DNA of 64,000 nt from Hyaloscypha bicolor E. Its lineage: Eukaryota > Ascomycota > Leotiomycetes > Helotiales > Hyaloscyphaceae. Location of the stretch: assembly GCF_002865645.1 (NCBI RefSeq), contig NW_020194684.1, positions 1,271,308-1,335,307 on the forward strand. The letters run 5' to 3'. This document shows positions 1 through 12,292 of this stretch, piece after piece. How positions within the stretch are numbered: the stretch's first letter is position 1; every line of letters starts with the position of its first letter. A model generated the notes under the pieces. The model was not told where the DNA came from and searched no databases. It was given only the letters and a program-made list of their open reading frames with translations. The position numbers and the translations under genes are program-made.

Positions 1-3000
1 CTTTCTATTATTAAGAAAGATATATAGTATATCTAAATAAATAAGGATTTATTAGTAGCTAGACTAGACTTTATTAAGGAACTAATTCTATTAGGCTTTA
101 TTACTCTTACTAAGAATAAGTACTTAGAACCTATTATCTTTAATATTTTTATATTACTATTACTTTTTCTATCTCTATATCCTATATCCCTACCAGATTT
201 ATATACTAGTATAGAAGCTTTAGGAGCAAATAGTATACTTCTACTAGCCCTATTACTACTACTAGTTCTACTATTACTACCGTAACTATATCCGAATATC
301 CCCTAATTACCTTTAATTATAAGACTTATTAGAGAAGTTACTAAAATCTATACTAAAAAGTAAAAGTATAATAGATCTAATAATAATTTTAACTATAAAC
401 TTATTATTTTCCTTAATATTTACTAATATATAGAGCTTCTATAAGAGGGACTAATACGAGCTTTTCCTACTATACTAAAGGAACTAGCTTAAGACTACTT
501 CTATAGTAACTAGCTCTCTTAATATATATATAAAGAGGCTTATATTAATATTTATAGCTTCTTTAAAGGCCCTGAATTCAAATATCGAAATTTAGATATA
601 TAGAACGCTACTATATTAGCTTCTATAATAGCTAAATTCCCGGAAAAAACAACTTTTAAGACTATTTAACTACTAATTAATAAACTATATTAACTATAGT
701 ATAGTCTTATATCTAACTTATAAAATACCGAATTCTTTTATAATAAAATTATTACCTCTTACTAAGGCTTCCGGGCATATAGATATATAATCTCAGATTC
801 TCCTATAAATCTCGGCTAGCTTATTAATAAGCTCTAGTCATTTATTACTATATATAAGAGTAAATAATAAGCTAATTCCGAAATCTTCTTTACTAATTAA
901 TAATACTATTCTTAGAACTCTTTAAGCTATTATTTCTCCGGAAATTATTAATATAAATCCAGCCATAACTTCGGAACCTGTAATAACTACTTCAAGCCCT
1001 ATAATTATAATAATTATATCCCGAAGTCGTGTTTTATATATAAAAAGCCCGAATATTACTTATAGAAGTATATACCAGAGGAATAAGAGGCTAAGAAAGC
1101 TCGATTTAGAAATAGAAATATCTATTAGTTCAGATTCCGAAATACCCGCAACTTTAATAAATGCTTTAATAATGCTTATATATAGTATATTACTAAAGCT
1201 AAAGATAAAGAGGGTAATAAAAGTAGTAAGAACAAACTAGTAAATAATGCTTTTAAGGCTTTATTAGCGGAAATAGATAAAGAAGAGAAATACTACTCAG
1301 ATTCCTACTTTACTTTAGTTAAGAGCTTTTTAGCCGCTTCTACTACTTTTACTCTACTAATAACTATAGCTAATACCCTTATAAATAACCTTACTTCCCT
1401 TTCTTTTATATACCAGATAATAGGCGAAAACCACGTATTAGAGCCTATTAAACCCTTAATAAAAGACGCCCAGACTTTTATAGTTAATAGTATATTAAGA
1501 TATAATACTTACTGCTTTTACGGAATTATAATTAATACCGGAGCCTCTAGATACTTAACTACTAGTTCTAACTAATTTCAAGCTCTCTAGTAAACTAATA
1601 ATAGTATTAAACTTAATAAAACTACTAAAGATCAAGTTAATATCTAGTTTAGTATTAAATCTATATCTTTTATTAGATCTATAATAGTAAATATACTAAT
1701 TAGGCAAGTATAATTCCATATTACGCCTTTAAAGACTTTATTTTTGCTTAGCTTAGCTAATATAGATAAGCTAGAAGTCTATTTTAATAATCTCACTAAT
1801 TATCTTATTACTTCTATTAGAAAATATATACCTATAATATAATATTTCGGATACTTTTTCCTGCTTTGAAATATTATATTATAAGGCTTTATTTCCGAAT
1901 TATTTACTTATAATTCCTGCTTTCTTATAAAGGTCGAATTATAATATTTATACCGTTATTTTAGTTATTTATTTATTAGTAAGCTCCGAAACATACTAGA
2001 ATAAGTAGGCTATAATATTAATATAGAAGCCCTTAAGTACTTTATAAAGTACTATAAGTAATACCAGAAATATGGCCAATTACCCGAATAATTCAAGTTT
2101 AACCTAAAAGACAATATTAGCTTTAATTACTTTATTATTATTAATATTTTCTATATTTCCGGTAAGCCTATACTCTATATTATTAATAAAGGCACTTGAT
2201 ATTAAGCCGGCTAATAGCTCTAGAATATTAGTATAATATATACCTGAAATGCACTCAAGTAGTACTAGATTAATAACTATTTAGGCCCTTCCGATTAGAT
2301 TATAGCGGACGCCGGAAAGTAGTTTACTAGTAAGAAGTTCGCTTAGCTTGCAAATACTATAGGAACTAAGGTCAAGATTATTTCCGTAAAAGCTTATAAC
2401 TCTATCGGAATTATAGAATACTATTATAGCCCGATCTAATACGCCTACTTTATTATTATAGCCAAAGTTAACGGAATTAATAAGAATACCGCACTTTAAA
2501 TAGCTTTTAAGGCTATTAATAACTCTATAGGACCTAATAGCATTATTTTAACTCTTTTGGTTTATAGTACTTTATCTCGAATAACTAAATATAATACCCT
2601 ATTACCTATTATATTATAGTAATTAGCGGTACTTAAGAAGGTAATAATAGAAATTCAGAAGCTTTAAGCTAGATATTAAATTACAAATGCTTTAAATACC
2701 CGAAATAGTTCTAGTACTACTAATATTTACAAACTACCCCTGAATTCGGATATTCTTATTTAGTATAAAGAGAATACTAGTTAACCTAATAGTTAGAATA
2801 GACTATATAAGCTAGTAGCTATTAATGGAAAGGACTGCGTGCGTACTAGCTCTACTATATAGTAATACTACCTTCCGTTTAACCTCTGTAAAGCTCTTTT
2901 ATATAGGGGATATTAAGGTTATTACTAATAACCCCGAACCTGAATCTATTCCCGAACCTAATAGCAAGGCTAAAGGCAATATAGGGATAATTCCTCCTGC

Positions 3001-4600
3001 TATCCCTGCTATTTCACTAAAGTATAATAGAGAACGCTCTCGCAAGATCCCAAATATTACGGTATTTCTATAGGACAACGAATTATATAAGAATTCCTAT
3101 TAAGTTAAAGTTACTAGCCTCTTAAAAAAGGGCATATTTGAGATTACTTCCAGATCTCAGGTATTAAAGGAAATATATATCTTTAACTCCCGGTTTATTA
3201 ACGAGATTAAGAATAAGGATATAAAGAGAGAGCTTAAGAAGTTGAGACTAGTTATTCAAGCCTATAATAATAGTAAGAAATATATAGTATTAATATAATT
3301 ACTTATTATTTAATATATTAGTTAGAGAATTATTCTTAGTATTACTACTATAATAATAGATATTACGGAATTATATTTACGTAATATCTTATAAGCTTAT
3401 ATCTAATTAATAATCTTACTTAATTATAATTTCTATATTAACCTACCCTATAAGCTTGCTAGAGAGCTAAATCTAAAAGACAATTCTATTCTAAAGGTTA
3501 TAAAACCACTATATAGTATACCAGAAACTGGGAACTACTAGTTTAAAACTTACTATTCCTATTATATTAATGAGCTTTCTATAAAATAGTCGACTTATAA
3601 CCCTTGCTTTCTCTATAGTAAGTAACCCTTCGGAATTATTAGCCTTTAAACTAATAATACCTTATTTGTCGGAACTAATAATTTTATAAAGGCAGAGTAA
3701 CTAAAGCTTTATAAGGCTAAGTTCTTAGCTAAGGAGCGTGAATTCCTTACTTTTAACTATAATCTCAAGTTTAATAAAGGTATTATTTATGCGAATACTA
3801 CTAGAATTACCCTTATATAGGAATACTAATATAAAAACCTCCGAACTATTTCTATAAAAAATACTACTATTATAAGTAGTAGGAGTACTATTTATTAAAA
3901 TCTCTCTATTAAAGACTAATATATTACCTAATATACTAGAGAAGTATATATTATATTAGTCTATTAACTAGAAGCTTTATATGACCTATTAATTACTATT
4001 TAAGCTATTAAACTCTCGGAAACTAATATAAAGGCACTTAATAAGCGTATTTAATAGTAAATTGAGAATGCCGCTAGAGAACTGAGATTCATAAAGCTAG
4101 TAAAGAAGTTCTTATATTTAATCGTTTTTACGGATGCTTTATTTATAAATAATAGAGATCTCTCCTCCTAAATTAGATATATTCTAGTTCTAGTAAATAG
4201 AACTAGACGCACTAATATTATTTACTAGTTCTCTACCAAATACAAGAGAGTTACTAGAAGCGTTCTAGCTTCGGAACTCTATAGTATGGCTTATAGTTTT
4301 AATATAGGCGCTTTAGTCAAATCTATAATTAATAAAGTACTAGAAATAGAACTATTACTAGTCGTCTATACGGATTCGAAGTCGTTATACGAATACCTTA
4401 TTAAATTAGGCACTACTCGAGAGAAACGCCTAATAATTAATATAATATACCTCTGCCAGATATATAAATAACGAGAGATTACGGAAGTCAAGTAGATTAA
4501 GGGAGAATTAAATCCTGCCGACTTTATAACGAAATTAAAGCCATTAAATGCCCTTAAATGCCTTATTAATACGAATATAATATAATTAGATATAGAGAAA
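1..4600 (+). pseudogene. copia gag-pol relic (gag, protease, integrase, RT, RNase H)
   Basis: Polyprotein of a copia element, dead by RIP-like mutation. Seen in order: a knuckle-like segment followed by a KYTPEEQE-type stretch near 1030-1100; the protease site reading IINTGAS at about 1528-1548, where family members have D for the N; the integrase core near 2000-2600 with an IIADAGKQFTS stretch; an open linker at 2825-3073; RT from about 3080, with the catalytic pair in the QTDDT context now QTNNT (about 3647-3661); RNase H from about 4110, with VFTDA and then VYTDSKSLYEYL in an open stretch at 4286-4471, ending in a NPADF-type tail near 4510. Most interruptions are TAG or TAA where Gln is expected. 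The frame is otherwise nearly continuous, so decay is by substitution rather than by indels. It cannot encode active enzymes. Confidence 0.9.
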
Positions 4601-4665
4601 TAGGTCAAATATAAATAGAGCAGGAAATGAATATATGAAATAAGAGAATATTATAAGAGAGGAAG

Positions 4666-5139
4666 TTATATACAAAAGGCTGCGGCCTTTAGTATATAAC
4701 TAAAACCTCAAAAGCAATATAAATATATAGAGCGTTTGGGAGATCTGGTACTAGGCCGGATTAGGGAATTTGTATGTAATCGGAGGGGAGTACTATTTTC
4801 TGTTTTTCGCGTTTTTTTAGAGAGTTTCCAGTATTAGTATAGCTGTTTCTTTGGGAGTTATATGCGTAGTTACGGGACACGGGATACGGGATATGGGCAA
4901 TGGGATATAGGCAATGAAATATGGGTAATGAGATATGAAATAAGGGATATAGTTATATAACCTTGCGTCTCATTAGTAACTCGACTAGTAGCTAGTCCCC
5001 ATTAGGCTTAGCAGATTTAGGGATTATATATTAATACTATAATACTATAATTCTTACTTCTAAATAATAACTTTACTAACTTACGCAAATAGTATTCCAT
5101 AATTACGTAATGGTACTATATATTCCTGGTAAACTAATA
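4666..5139 (+). repeat. 3' LTR of copia copy 1
   Basis: It starts just after a purine tract (AAGAGAGGAAG, about 4655-4665) and ends at GGTAAACTAATA, where gypsy sequence resumes. It is found again, inverted and more AT-mutated, at 55526-55967 and in part at 61594-61880. It contains a short inverted repeat at its start (around GGCTGCGGCC) and a run of degenerate tandem units near 4876-4950 built on GGGATAYGGG / GGCAATGGGATAT. Edges are good to a few bases. Confidence 0.82.
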
Positions 5140-6116
5140 ATATTAAACTAATAATTAATAACCGAAATACTTTATTTATAGAAGTTAGCTTATTCTTATT
5201 ATTTTATAAATATTATATTAAGTTAATATAGCTTTAGAATAAAGTTAGTAAAAAAGACAAAGAGTTATTACTTATTTAAATAGTAAATAATATTATATAT
5301 AGGCTTTATAATATATAAGAATATATATAAACTATAATAGTAATAGTCTAATAACTTTAAGAAAAAGTAATAAACTAGAAAAGAAATTAAGTCTCGAAAT
5401 TTAAGATTAGAAATAAAGTCTAGCTTAATTTTTAGAATATTCGAATAAATAAGCTAATTAAGAAGCTTAATATAAAGTATATTAAATATATAATAATTAA
5501 AGTAATAAAGAGCTATAGTTTTCGGCTTAATATTTTTCTAGAAATATATAATATATTTTATAGCAAGCTCTTTTAGCTAGCTATAATAGGCTTATTACTA
5601 AGCTATTTCTAAAACAATTTATAGCTATAATTATAACTTATAGATAATAAAAACAAGTATAAAATTAAATAAATTCTTAATAAGAAATATATAAAATATA
5701 GTTAAAGGCTTTTAAAAAAGCTATTTATAAAATAGAAGAGTTATATATATTCCGTATTTAAGGAAATAATAGTATTAGAAGCTTAGAAAGAGATTATTTA
5801 ATAAAAGAAGTTTTATTTATATATTTATAAAACTAGTATTTATAAATAAAAAAAGAAAGTAATATAATAGATTAAAACCCGATTTATATATTCGGCTAAA
5901 AGCCTTTATTAAGTTATATAATAAAGGCCGGGGCCTTTATTATATAATATGCCTTTTTAGATTAATAAAGTAATTATATATTATTTAGAGAACTTAAATA
6001 CTTTAGAAAATATAATTTTACTTCTTTTTCTTTTTCTCTTTCTTTTTTCTTTAAAGAATTCTATTTAGTTAATTAAACTACTAGTTTTTTTTAATATAAA
6101 GACCTGGCCTATAATA
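5140..6116 (+). mobile_element. gypsy A: 3' remnant (integrase end, chromodomain-like tail, 3' LTR)
   Basis: Base-for-base alignment, transitions apart, with gypsy B from about 30820 to 31820 shows the end of a Ty3/gypsy integrase, its C-terminal tail and an LTR. The upstream part must lie left of the window, beyond the copia element that split it. The integrase frame is full of TAA/TAG. More C-to-T and G-to-A changes than gypsy B suggest longer or stronger RIP exposure. Confidence 0.85.
5863..6116 (+). repeat. 3' LTR of gypsy A
   Basis: About 254 bp, matching the gypsy B LTRs (23980-24239 and 31557-31820). It begins TATAATAG (TG changed to TA) and ends CCTATAATA. It contains an internal inverted repeat around GGCCGGGGCC within TATATAATAAAGG. 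The TSD cannot be checked because the 5' end is outside the window. Confidence 0.85.
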
Positions 6117-6211
6117 GTCTCGAAATTAATTCTTTAAGCTATAAATCAAATTATTATTAAAGAATTTATTATTTTTCATTTATTATTTTTCATTTATTAT
6201 TTTTTATAATA
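6117..6211. other. AT-rich spacer between gypsy A and gypsy C
   Basis: Contains a hairpin with AATTCTTTAA / TTAAAGAATT arms (about 6126-6163) and about three tandem copies of TTTATTATTTTTCA (about 6160-6205). No coding signal. It ends with the left TSD (TAATA) of gypsy C. Confidence 0.6.
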
Positions 6212-6461
6212 TATTATAAATATAAGATTTAGAACCTAGAAAATAAAGTTAGATTATTTTTATTTTAATAATTCAAAGCTAAAAAAGAGAAAAGAATCTT
6301 AAAAAAGCCTCGAATCTTAATTACAAGCTATATATAGGCCTATATACTAGTTTAAGCTTATAATATATAACCTTAACTTATATCTCTCTACTTTAATTTT
6401 ATGTATTTAACTAGTTCTAGTCTAATTCCTACTAGTATTATATATTATAATAATTATAATA
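6212..6461 (-). repeat. 3' LTR of gypsy C (left end)
   Basis: Begins TATTATAAATATAAGATTT and ends ATAATTATAATA. It pairs with 12035-12287, differing almost only by transitions. It carries an AGCTATATATAGGC stretch in its middle. It is the 3' LTR because pol is on the minus strand. Confidence 0.86.
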
Positions 6462-9400
6462 TTACTCTTTTCCTTAAAATAAGCTTATTTTCGAGCTTTA
6501 AAAGTCTTTATTAAAATCTCAAGTTATAGGTTATATATTAAAGGCTAAAAGCCTTTTATATATAACTTAAAGAATTTCTATTTATTATATATAATTCTAG
6601 TAATATATTATTTTTAATATAATTTAATTAATAAAAAAGATTTTAAAATAGTTTTAGCTATTTAGGGTTCTTATTATAAAAGTTCTAAAAAGCTAGAAAG
6701 CTATTACTTAATAAGAATACTAGATATTACTCTAGATCTGAATTCTATTCTTTTTACTAGATTTAATATTTGAGCTTTTAATAAAATAGCTTTATTACTA
6801 GTATTTCTTAAACTTTATATTCTATTTCTTTATTTTATAGTTCTAATAATAAAGGCTCCGGATTTACTTATTCGGAAAAGAAATTATTTGGGTTTTTATA
6901 TAGCTTCTTTATATAAAATACCGAATATATTCTTATTAATTTTAGAAGCTTAAATCTAAAGAAATATCCGACTTATTTCAGGATTTTATATAATTCTTTT
7001 ATTTAATAAGCTAAATTATATCTTGAATAATTGTTTTTCTAATATTTAGTAATAATTTATTTTTTATTTTTTATTTCGAAATTCACTAATTAATAGTACT
7101 TATTAGCTTAAGTAATATAATATATTTATATTTATATTATATTCTTTTATATCTTTTATTATAATTTATAAAGCTATATTACTAGAGCCTTTACCTCTTA
7201 TTTATTTAGCTCTTTTTTCGAAATATTTAATTATATTTGGGTTTTTTAATTAAATAATATCTGTAATTTATAGCCCTTTTTTATAAGAAATAAGAACTAG
7301 CTTATAGTTTTATAAACTAGAGCTATTTATTAGTAGTCAATTATTACTATTTATTTATTTTAATTATTTTAGTAATAGTTTATATAAAAATATAGCTATT
7401 AATTAAAATACTAGTTAATAATCTTTATTTAGTTATTAGTTTAGAAATAATTAGTACTTAATAACTTGAGTTTTATACTAATATATTTATAAAACTTGCT
7501 TTAGAAATTTAATATAAACTAGAGGCTTTAATTAAATATTATAGTCTCTAAAATATTAATTTAATAAATTATATAAATAATAAATAGAAATACTAATTCT
7601 TTAATTATAATTATATTTTAAATAGAAATTATAATAAGATTATTATTATATTATATTTATTTCTATTCTTTAAATATTTCTTGAAATCTACTAATATATA
7701 TTATTAGAGGCAATTAGAAACTAGTAATAAATATAAGAGATCTGGCCTTTTATCTTTAGAAATATAAAATTATTAATAGATATAGTAATTATTTCTATAT
7801 TAATTAATATCTATATCTTAGCCTAATTAATAATAGTAGACTTAAAGAAGCTATTAAAACTTGGCTTGCTCTAGATATCTTATTAAGGGCTATATATATA
7901 TCTTTTAAATAAGAGTAATATATAAAAGTATTTCAGATATTATTATATTATTAGATATAAATAATTTATTATATTATAAAAAAAAGCTATTTTATAATAT
8001 TCAAGTATTCTCTTTTTTATTTCTTGCCTTATTTTATAGCTTTTCTAGCTTTAGTAACTCTCGGTTTTTACTTAATAATTTATTTATAAATTAAATACTA
8101 TTATATTAGATTTCTTTTTAAGCTAGGCTTATTAAGGCCTTAATTAAAACTAATTAAAAATCCCATATAATATTATTATTAATCTTTTATTATAGAAAGA
8201 GGATATGGGTTTAATAAGCTATTATTATTTTATTTTAGATAATTATATTCTTATATTAATTATTTAAAGTATTTACTTATTTATTTAATTCGCTTATTTA
8301 ATATATAAGCTTAAAATAGTAATAAAAATATTTTATCTAATAAATTTATTTTACTAAAAGCTTTTTTATAGTTATAAAGTATTCGAGAGCTTAATAGTCT
8401 AAGTAAATTATAAAAAGTGCCTTTTATAGGCCTTTTAGCTTTATTTACTATTTAGTTAAAAAGAAAATAATAGTAAATATTTCTTTATTATAAATATTAT
8501 AGTTTAGTTTTATTAATTATATAATTTTAGAGAAAAATATTATTAAATACTAGAATTCTATTTAGAAATCTTATTATAAGAAAATTCTAGCTATAATTCT
8601 ATTTAATATATTTGTTTTAATTATAATAAAGAGATTCGAATTATAATAATATAGAATTAGTATTAAAAATATAGCTTGTTTTAATTTATTAAAACCTTCT
8701 TAATACTAATCTATTTACTTATATAATATTCTTTTATATATTAGAACTATTAGGGGCTTTACTATATAGCTATATTCTGTAATAAAATATTAATAAAAAT
8801 TATAAAAGCCTAAAAAGCTTTATATTTCCTTAATTATTATTAGTAATTACTAGTTTTTAATAATTATTATCTTATCTGAATTTATTTTAATATTTCTAAT
8901 AGAAATAATAAAGCCTAAATATTTTATATAAATAATTTTAAATACTAATTTCTTAATATTTACTTAAAAGCTGGTATTTTATAATTACTAAAGAATCTTT
9001 TATATATAATCTTTATATTTAAGGGAATTATTTAAGTAAATTAAAATATTATTTAGATAAGCTATATAAAAGATATTAAGATAATTAAAGAGAATATTAT
9101 TTATATATCTCTAATATATAATAGAGCTATTAATTAGGCCTTTCTAAAGAATTTTTTATTTATAGATTTTATATCTTATATAAAATATTATAAGTTCTTT
9201 GAATTTTAGATCTATTTAGATCTAATAAAATATTTATTAAATATTTAGCTTTATATAAATCTTGGCTTAAGCTAGCTATATAAGGGTCTTATAAATAAGA
9301 GAAAGAAAATAATAATTCTTTTATATTAAGTTATTTTACTTATAATAATTAATATAAAATTAGAGAGCTTTATTAGCCTTTTTTATTACAAGAATTAGAA

Positions 9401-12034
9401 ATATAAAAGGAAATTAACTTGGTTTAATAAAGCCTTATTAGAGATTTTCTTTAAGGAAATACTTAATTTCTTATAGTTTATAAATTAATTATTAATAAAA
9501 CAGGAAATACTTTAGGCTTTTTAGGCTCTTAGAATTATTAATCTGGATCTTGTAATTATAGAACTAATATAGAAATAAAATATTTAATACTTTTTTAAAA
9601 AAGATATTTATAAAGTTTTTAAACTCTTTTAATAAAATTCTTATTAGTTATTATAACTTTATTTCTTCTAGCTATTACTTATTCGAAATAAACTTATTTT
9701 CTTATTATAATTCTAGCTTTTTATTAATTTCGAAAAATAATATTATAAAAAAAAGATTTATTTTTTTCTATAGATTTATTTAAAAAATAACTAGTAAGAT
9801 TTCTATAATATTATTTATAGGCCTTAACTAGCTCTTATAGCTTTCCTTTAAATAATATAGCTTTAATATTTCTATTTTTAGCTTAAAAAAACCCTTTATA
9901 TTTTCTAAGGCTACTTGTATTTCTCTATAAAATTAAGCTTAATTCTTTTATTATATATAATTTCTTAAGCTAAACTTATAAAAAGAATTAGGGAATTTTC
10001 TTTTTATAATTTAAGGTTTTTAGAACTTATTTATAGCTATAGCTTTATTTCTTTTATTTGCGTTTTTTTAATACTAGTTATTCTTTTTAGATTTCAAGTT
10101 TTTATAAATAATAATTAAAACCTTATTTTAATTTTTCTTTTTAGGCTAATTATCTAGCCAAATTAATTTTCTATTCTTGTAATTAATTAGAATACTAGTA
10201 TTTATAAATTACTAGTATTTCAAAATTATATTGTATTTATTTAATCTTATAACTAATATAGGTACTAGAACTTTCTATTTATTAATTAAAAGTATAAGCT
10301 TAATATAATAAATAATAAATATACCTATTTACTATTAAATTCTCTTATATTATAAAATAATATTAATTAAATAAACTTAATATCTAGAAATTATTTAAAT
10401 GTTTTTATAAACTTGAAATTAATAAAAGTATATTTATTTATTTAATATTAATAAAAGAAGAAGTCTTAATACCTAATTTATTATTACTAACTATATAAAG
10501 ATATAAAAATATATTATTTCTAAATAATTAACTTAAATTAACTTTTATTATATTAATATAATATAGCTCTAAAAAAAGACTTCTTCTAGAAATTATTATT
10601 TCTCTATTTTATATCTTTAAATAGCTTACTTATAATAAGTACTACTAGCTTAATTATTAAGATTTACTTTATATATTTTATTTTAGGCTCTAAATAGTTT
10701 CTAAATATATAACTAAATCTATTATAATTATAGTATTTAAGCTTAAAGAATTCGGGCTTTAGAATAATAAGCTTATTTATTACTAGAGTTTTAAGAGCAG
10801 GCTTTATATAAGAAATACTTCTTGAGCTTGGCTTATTTATATCTTTATTAGCTTTCTTAAATATCTAGTTTTTCTTTTTATAGTAAGCTCAAATTTACTA
10901 GTTATTTATAATATAATATTATATAAACTTTATAATATAAATAGTCGAGTTATTATAGTATATAGCTATAGTCTCTTAAAGCTTTCAAATAAGCTTATTA
11001 TTTAAGTTATTTTTAAGGTTTTATAAATTAATATTTTCGTTTATTATATATATTAGAAATAGAATATAGAACTTCTAAAAAGTCTAGCCCTTTTTTATAA
11101 ATAATTCCTTAAATACTTATTAAGTATTATATTTCTTATTCGGGTTACTATATAGCTTCTTTAAATAGATATATAGTTCTTTAATAGTTCTATATATATA
11201 TTAATTATTTTAGTTTAAATAAGAAAAGATTAATATAAAGATATAGCTACTTTTATAATCGAATATATAAATAATTTTAAGATTCTCTATTTAATAAATA
11301 TTAGAATTATTATAGAGTTATTTTTAATCTAAACTAATTAATTATTAAAAGTAATATTATTCTTAGTTATATCTTTAAAAATAAGAAGATTAGAAAGTTT
11401 AATTAAGTATTTATTTTCTAGAATAAAAGAACTAATTATTTTAATAAGCTATTTAATAAGCTTTTTAATAATAGCTTTATTTTTTTTAATAAAGCTTACT
11501 TGATTTCTCTTAGCTAATTATAATAATTCTCGCTATAGGTAAGAATATTATATATCTTTAGAATTAGGTCAATAATATCTTTATATATAGTATTTAAATT
11601 CCGAAATAATTCTTGGAATTTCATCTTTAATAAAACAAGTTTCTTTTTTTTCTTTACTCTCTAAAAAGAGTATTTCTTTTATTATAAATATTAATAAAAT
11701 ACTCGAACTCTTTAGAAGACTTAATACGAGGTTCTAGTTTACTTTTTAATAGTATACTAGTAGTATTTTATATTATAGCTTTTTCTGATTTATCTAATTA
11801 TTCCGGAATTTGCTTTCTTATATTTTCTTTAATAATAAGATTACTAGCCTATTTGCTTATTTAGCTAATTTAGAGCTTTCTTATCTAGTTATTCTAGGGC
11901 TTTCTTTTATTCTAATATTAATTAACTAGTATAGAAGTAGCTATAGTATATTATATTTATATTTATTAAAAACTAATTAGGTAAATATTATTTAAATTCT
12001 TTATAGAATTGAGAAATAAGTAAGCTTTAAATTA
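6462..12034 (-). pseudogene. gypsy C gag-pol relic
   Basis: Read on the minus strand, an RT-like segment lies near 8850-9200. A YLNNILIY stretch (9045-9059) stands where gypsy elements have YLDDILIY, so both catalytic aspartates are now asparagines. It is followed by a YLGFIIS-type and an IQSFLGFYNF-type stretch, both normal landmarks after the RT active site. Integrase would lie toward the 3' LTR and gag toward 12034; I cannot resolve their limits. Stops are mostly TAA/TAG. Confidence 0.78.
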
Positions 12035-12287
12035 TATTATAAATATAAGATTTAGGGCCTGGAAAATAAGGTTAGACTATTTTTATTTTAATAATTTAAA
12101 GCTAAAAAAGAAAAGAGGATTTCGAAAAAGCCTTAAATCTAAATAATTATAAGCTATATATAGGCCCATATATTAGCTTAAGCTTATAATATATAATCTC
12201 GACTTATATCTCCCGATTTTGACTTTATATATCTAGCTAGTTCTAGTCTAATTTCTATTAATACTATATATTATAATAATTATAATA
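12035..12287 (-). repeat. 5' LTR of gypsy C (right end)
   Basis: Partner of 6212-6461 and slightly less mutated (it keeps AGGGCCTGG and GGCCCATATA where the other copy reads AGAACCTAG and GGCCTATATA). It is followed directly by the TAATA target duplication. Confidence 0.86.
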
Positions 12288-12292
12288 TAATA

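Larger units (their letters stand above)
1..5139 (+). mobile_element. RIP-mutated Ty1/copia LTR retrotransposon, copy 1 (5' end outside window)
   Basis: The order of domains read in one direction (gag knuckle, protease, integrase, reverse transcriptase, RNase H, then an LTR) is that of Ty1/copia. The 5' LTR and about 1 kb of gag lie left of base 1; this is inferred by aligning to the second copy at 55526-61880, which is in opposite orientation. The element interrupts gypsy A: the bases right after its 3' LTR resume a gypsy integrase sequence that is intact in gypsy B near 30820. It is less mutated than copy 2, keeping more C and G in the LTR and RNase H. Confidence 0.9.
6212..12287 (-). mobile_element. 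gypsy C: complete RIP-mutated Ty3/gypsy element
   Basis: Two direct repeats of about 250 bp (6212-6461 and 12035-12287) bound about 6.08 kb, flanked on both sides by TAATA (6207-6211 and 12288-12292), a 5-bp target duplication. Pol reads on the minus strand. It is one of the most strongly AT-biased elements in the window. Confidence 0.88.

Noticed and set aside
2825..3073. 82-codon open frame as an independent gene
   Set aside because: It is the linker between integrase and RT of copia copy 1, open only by chance after mutation.
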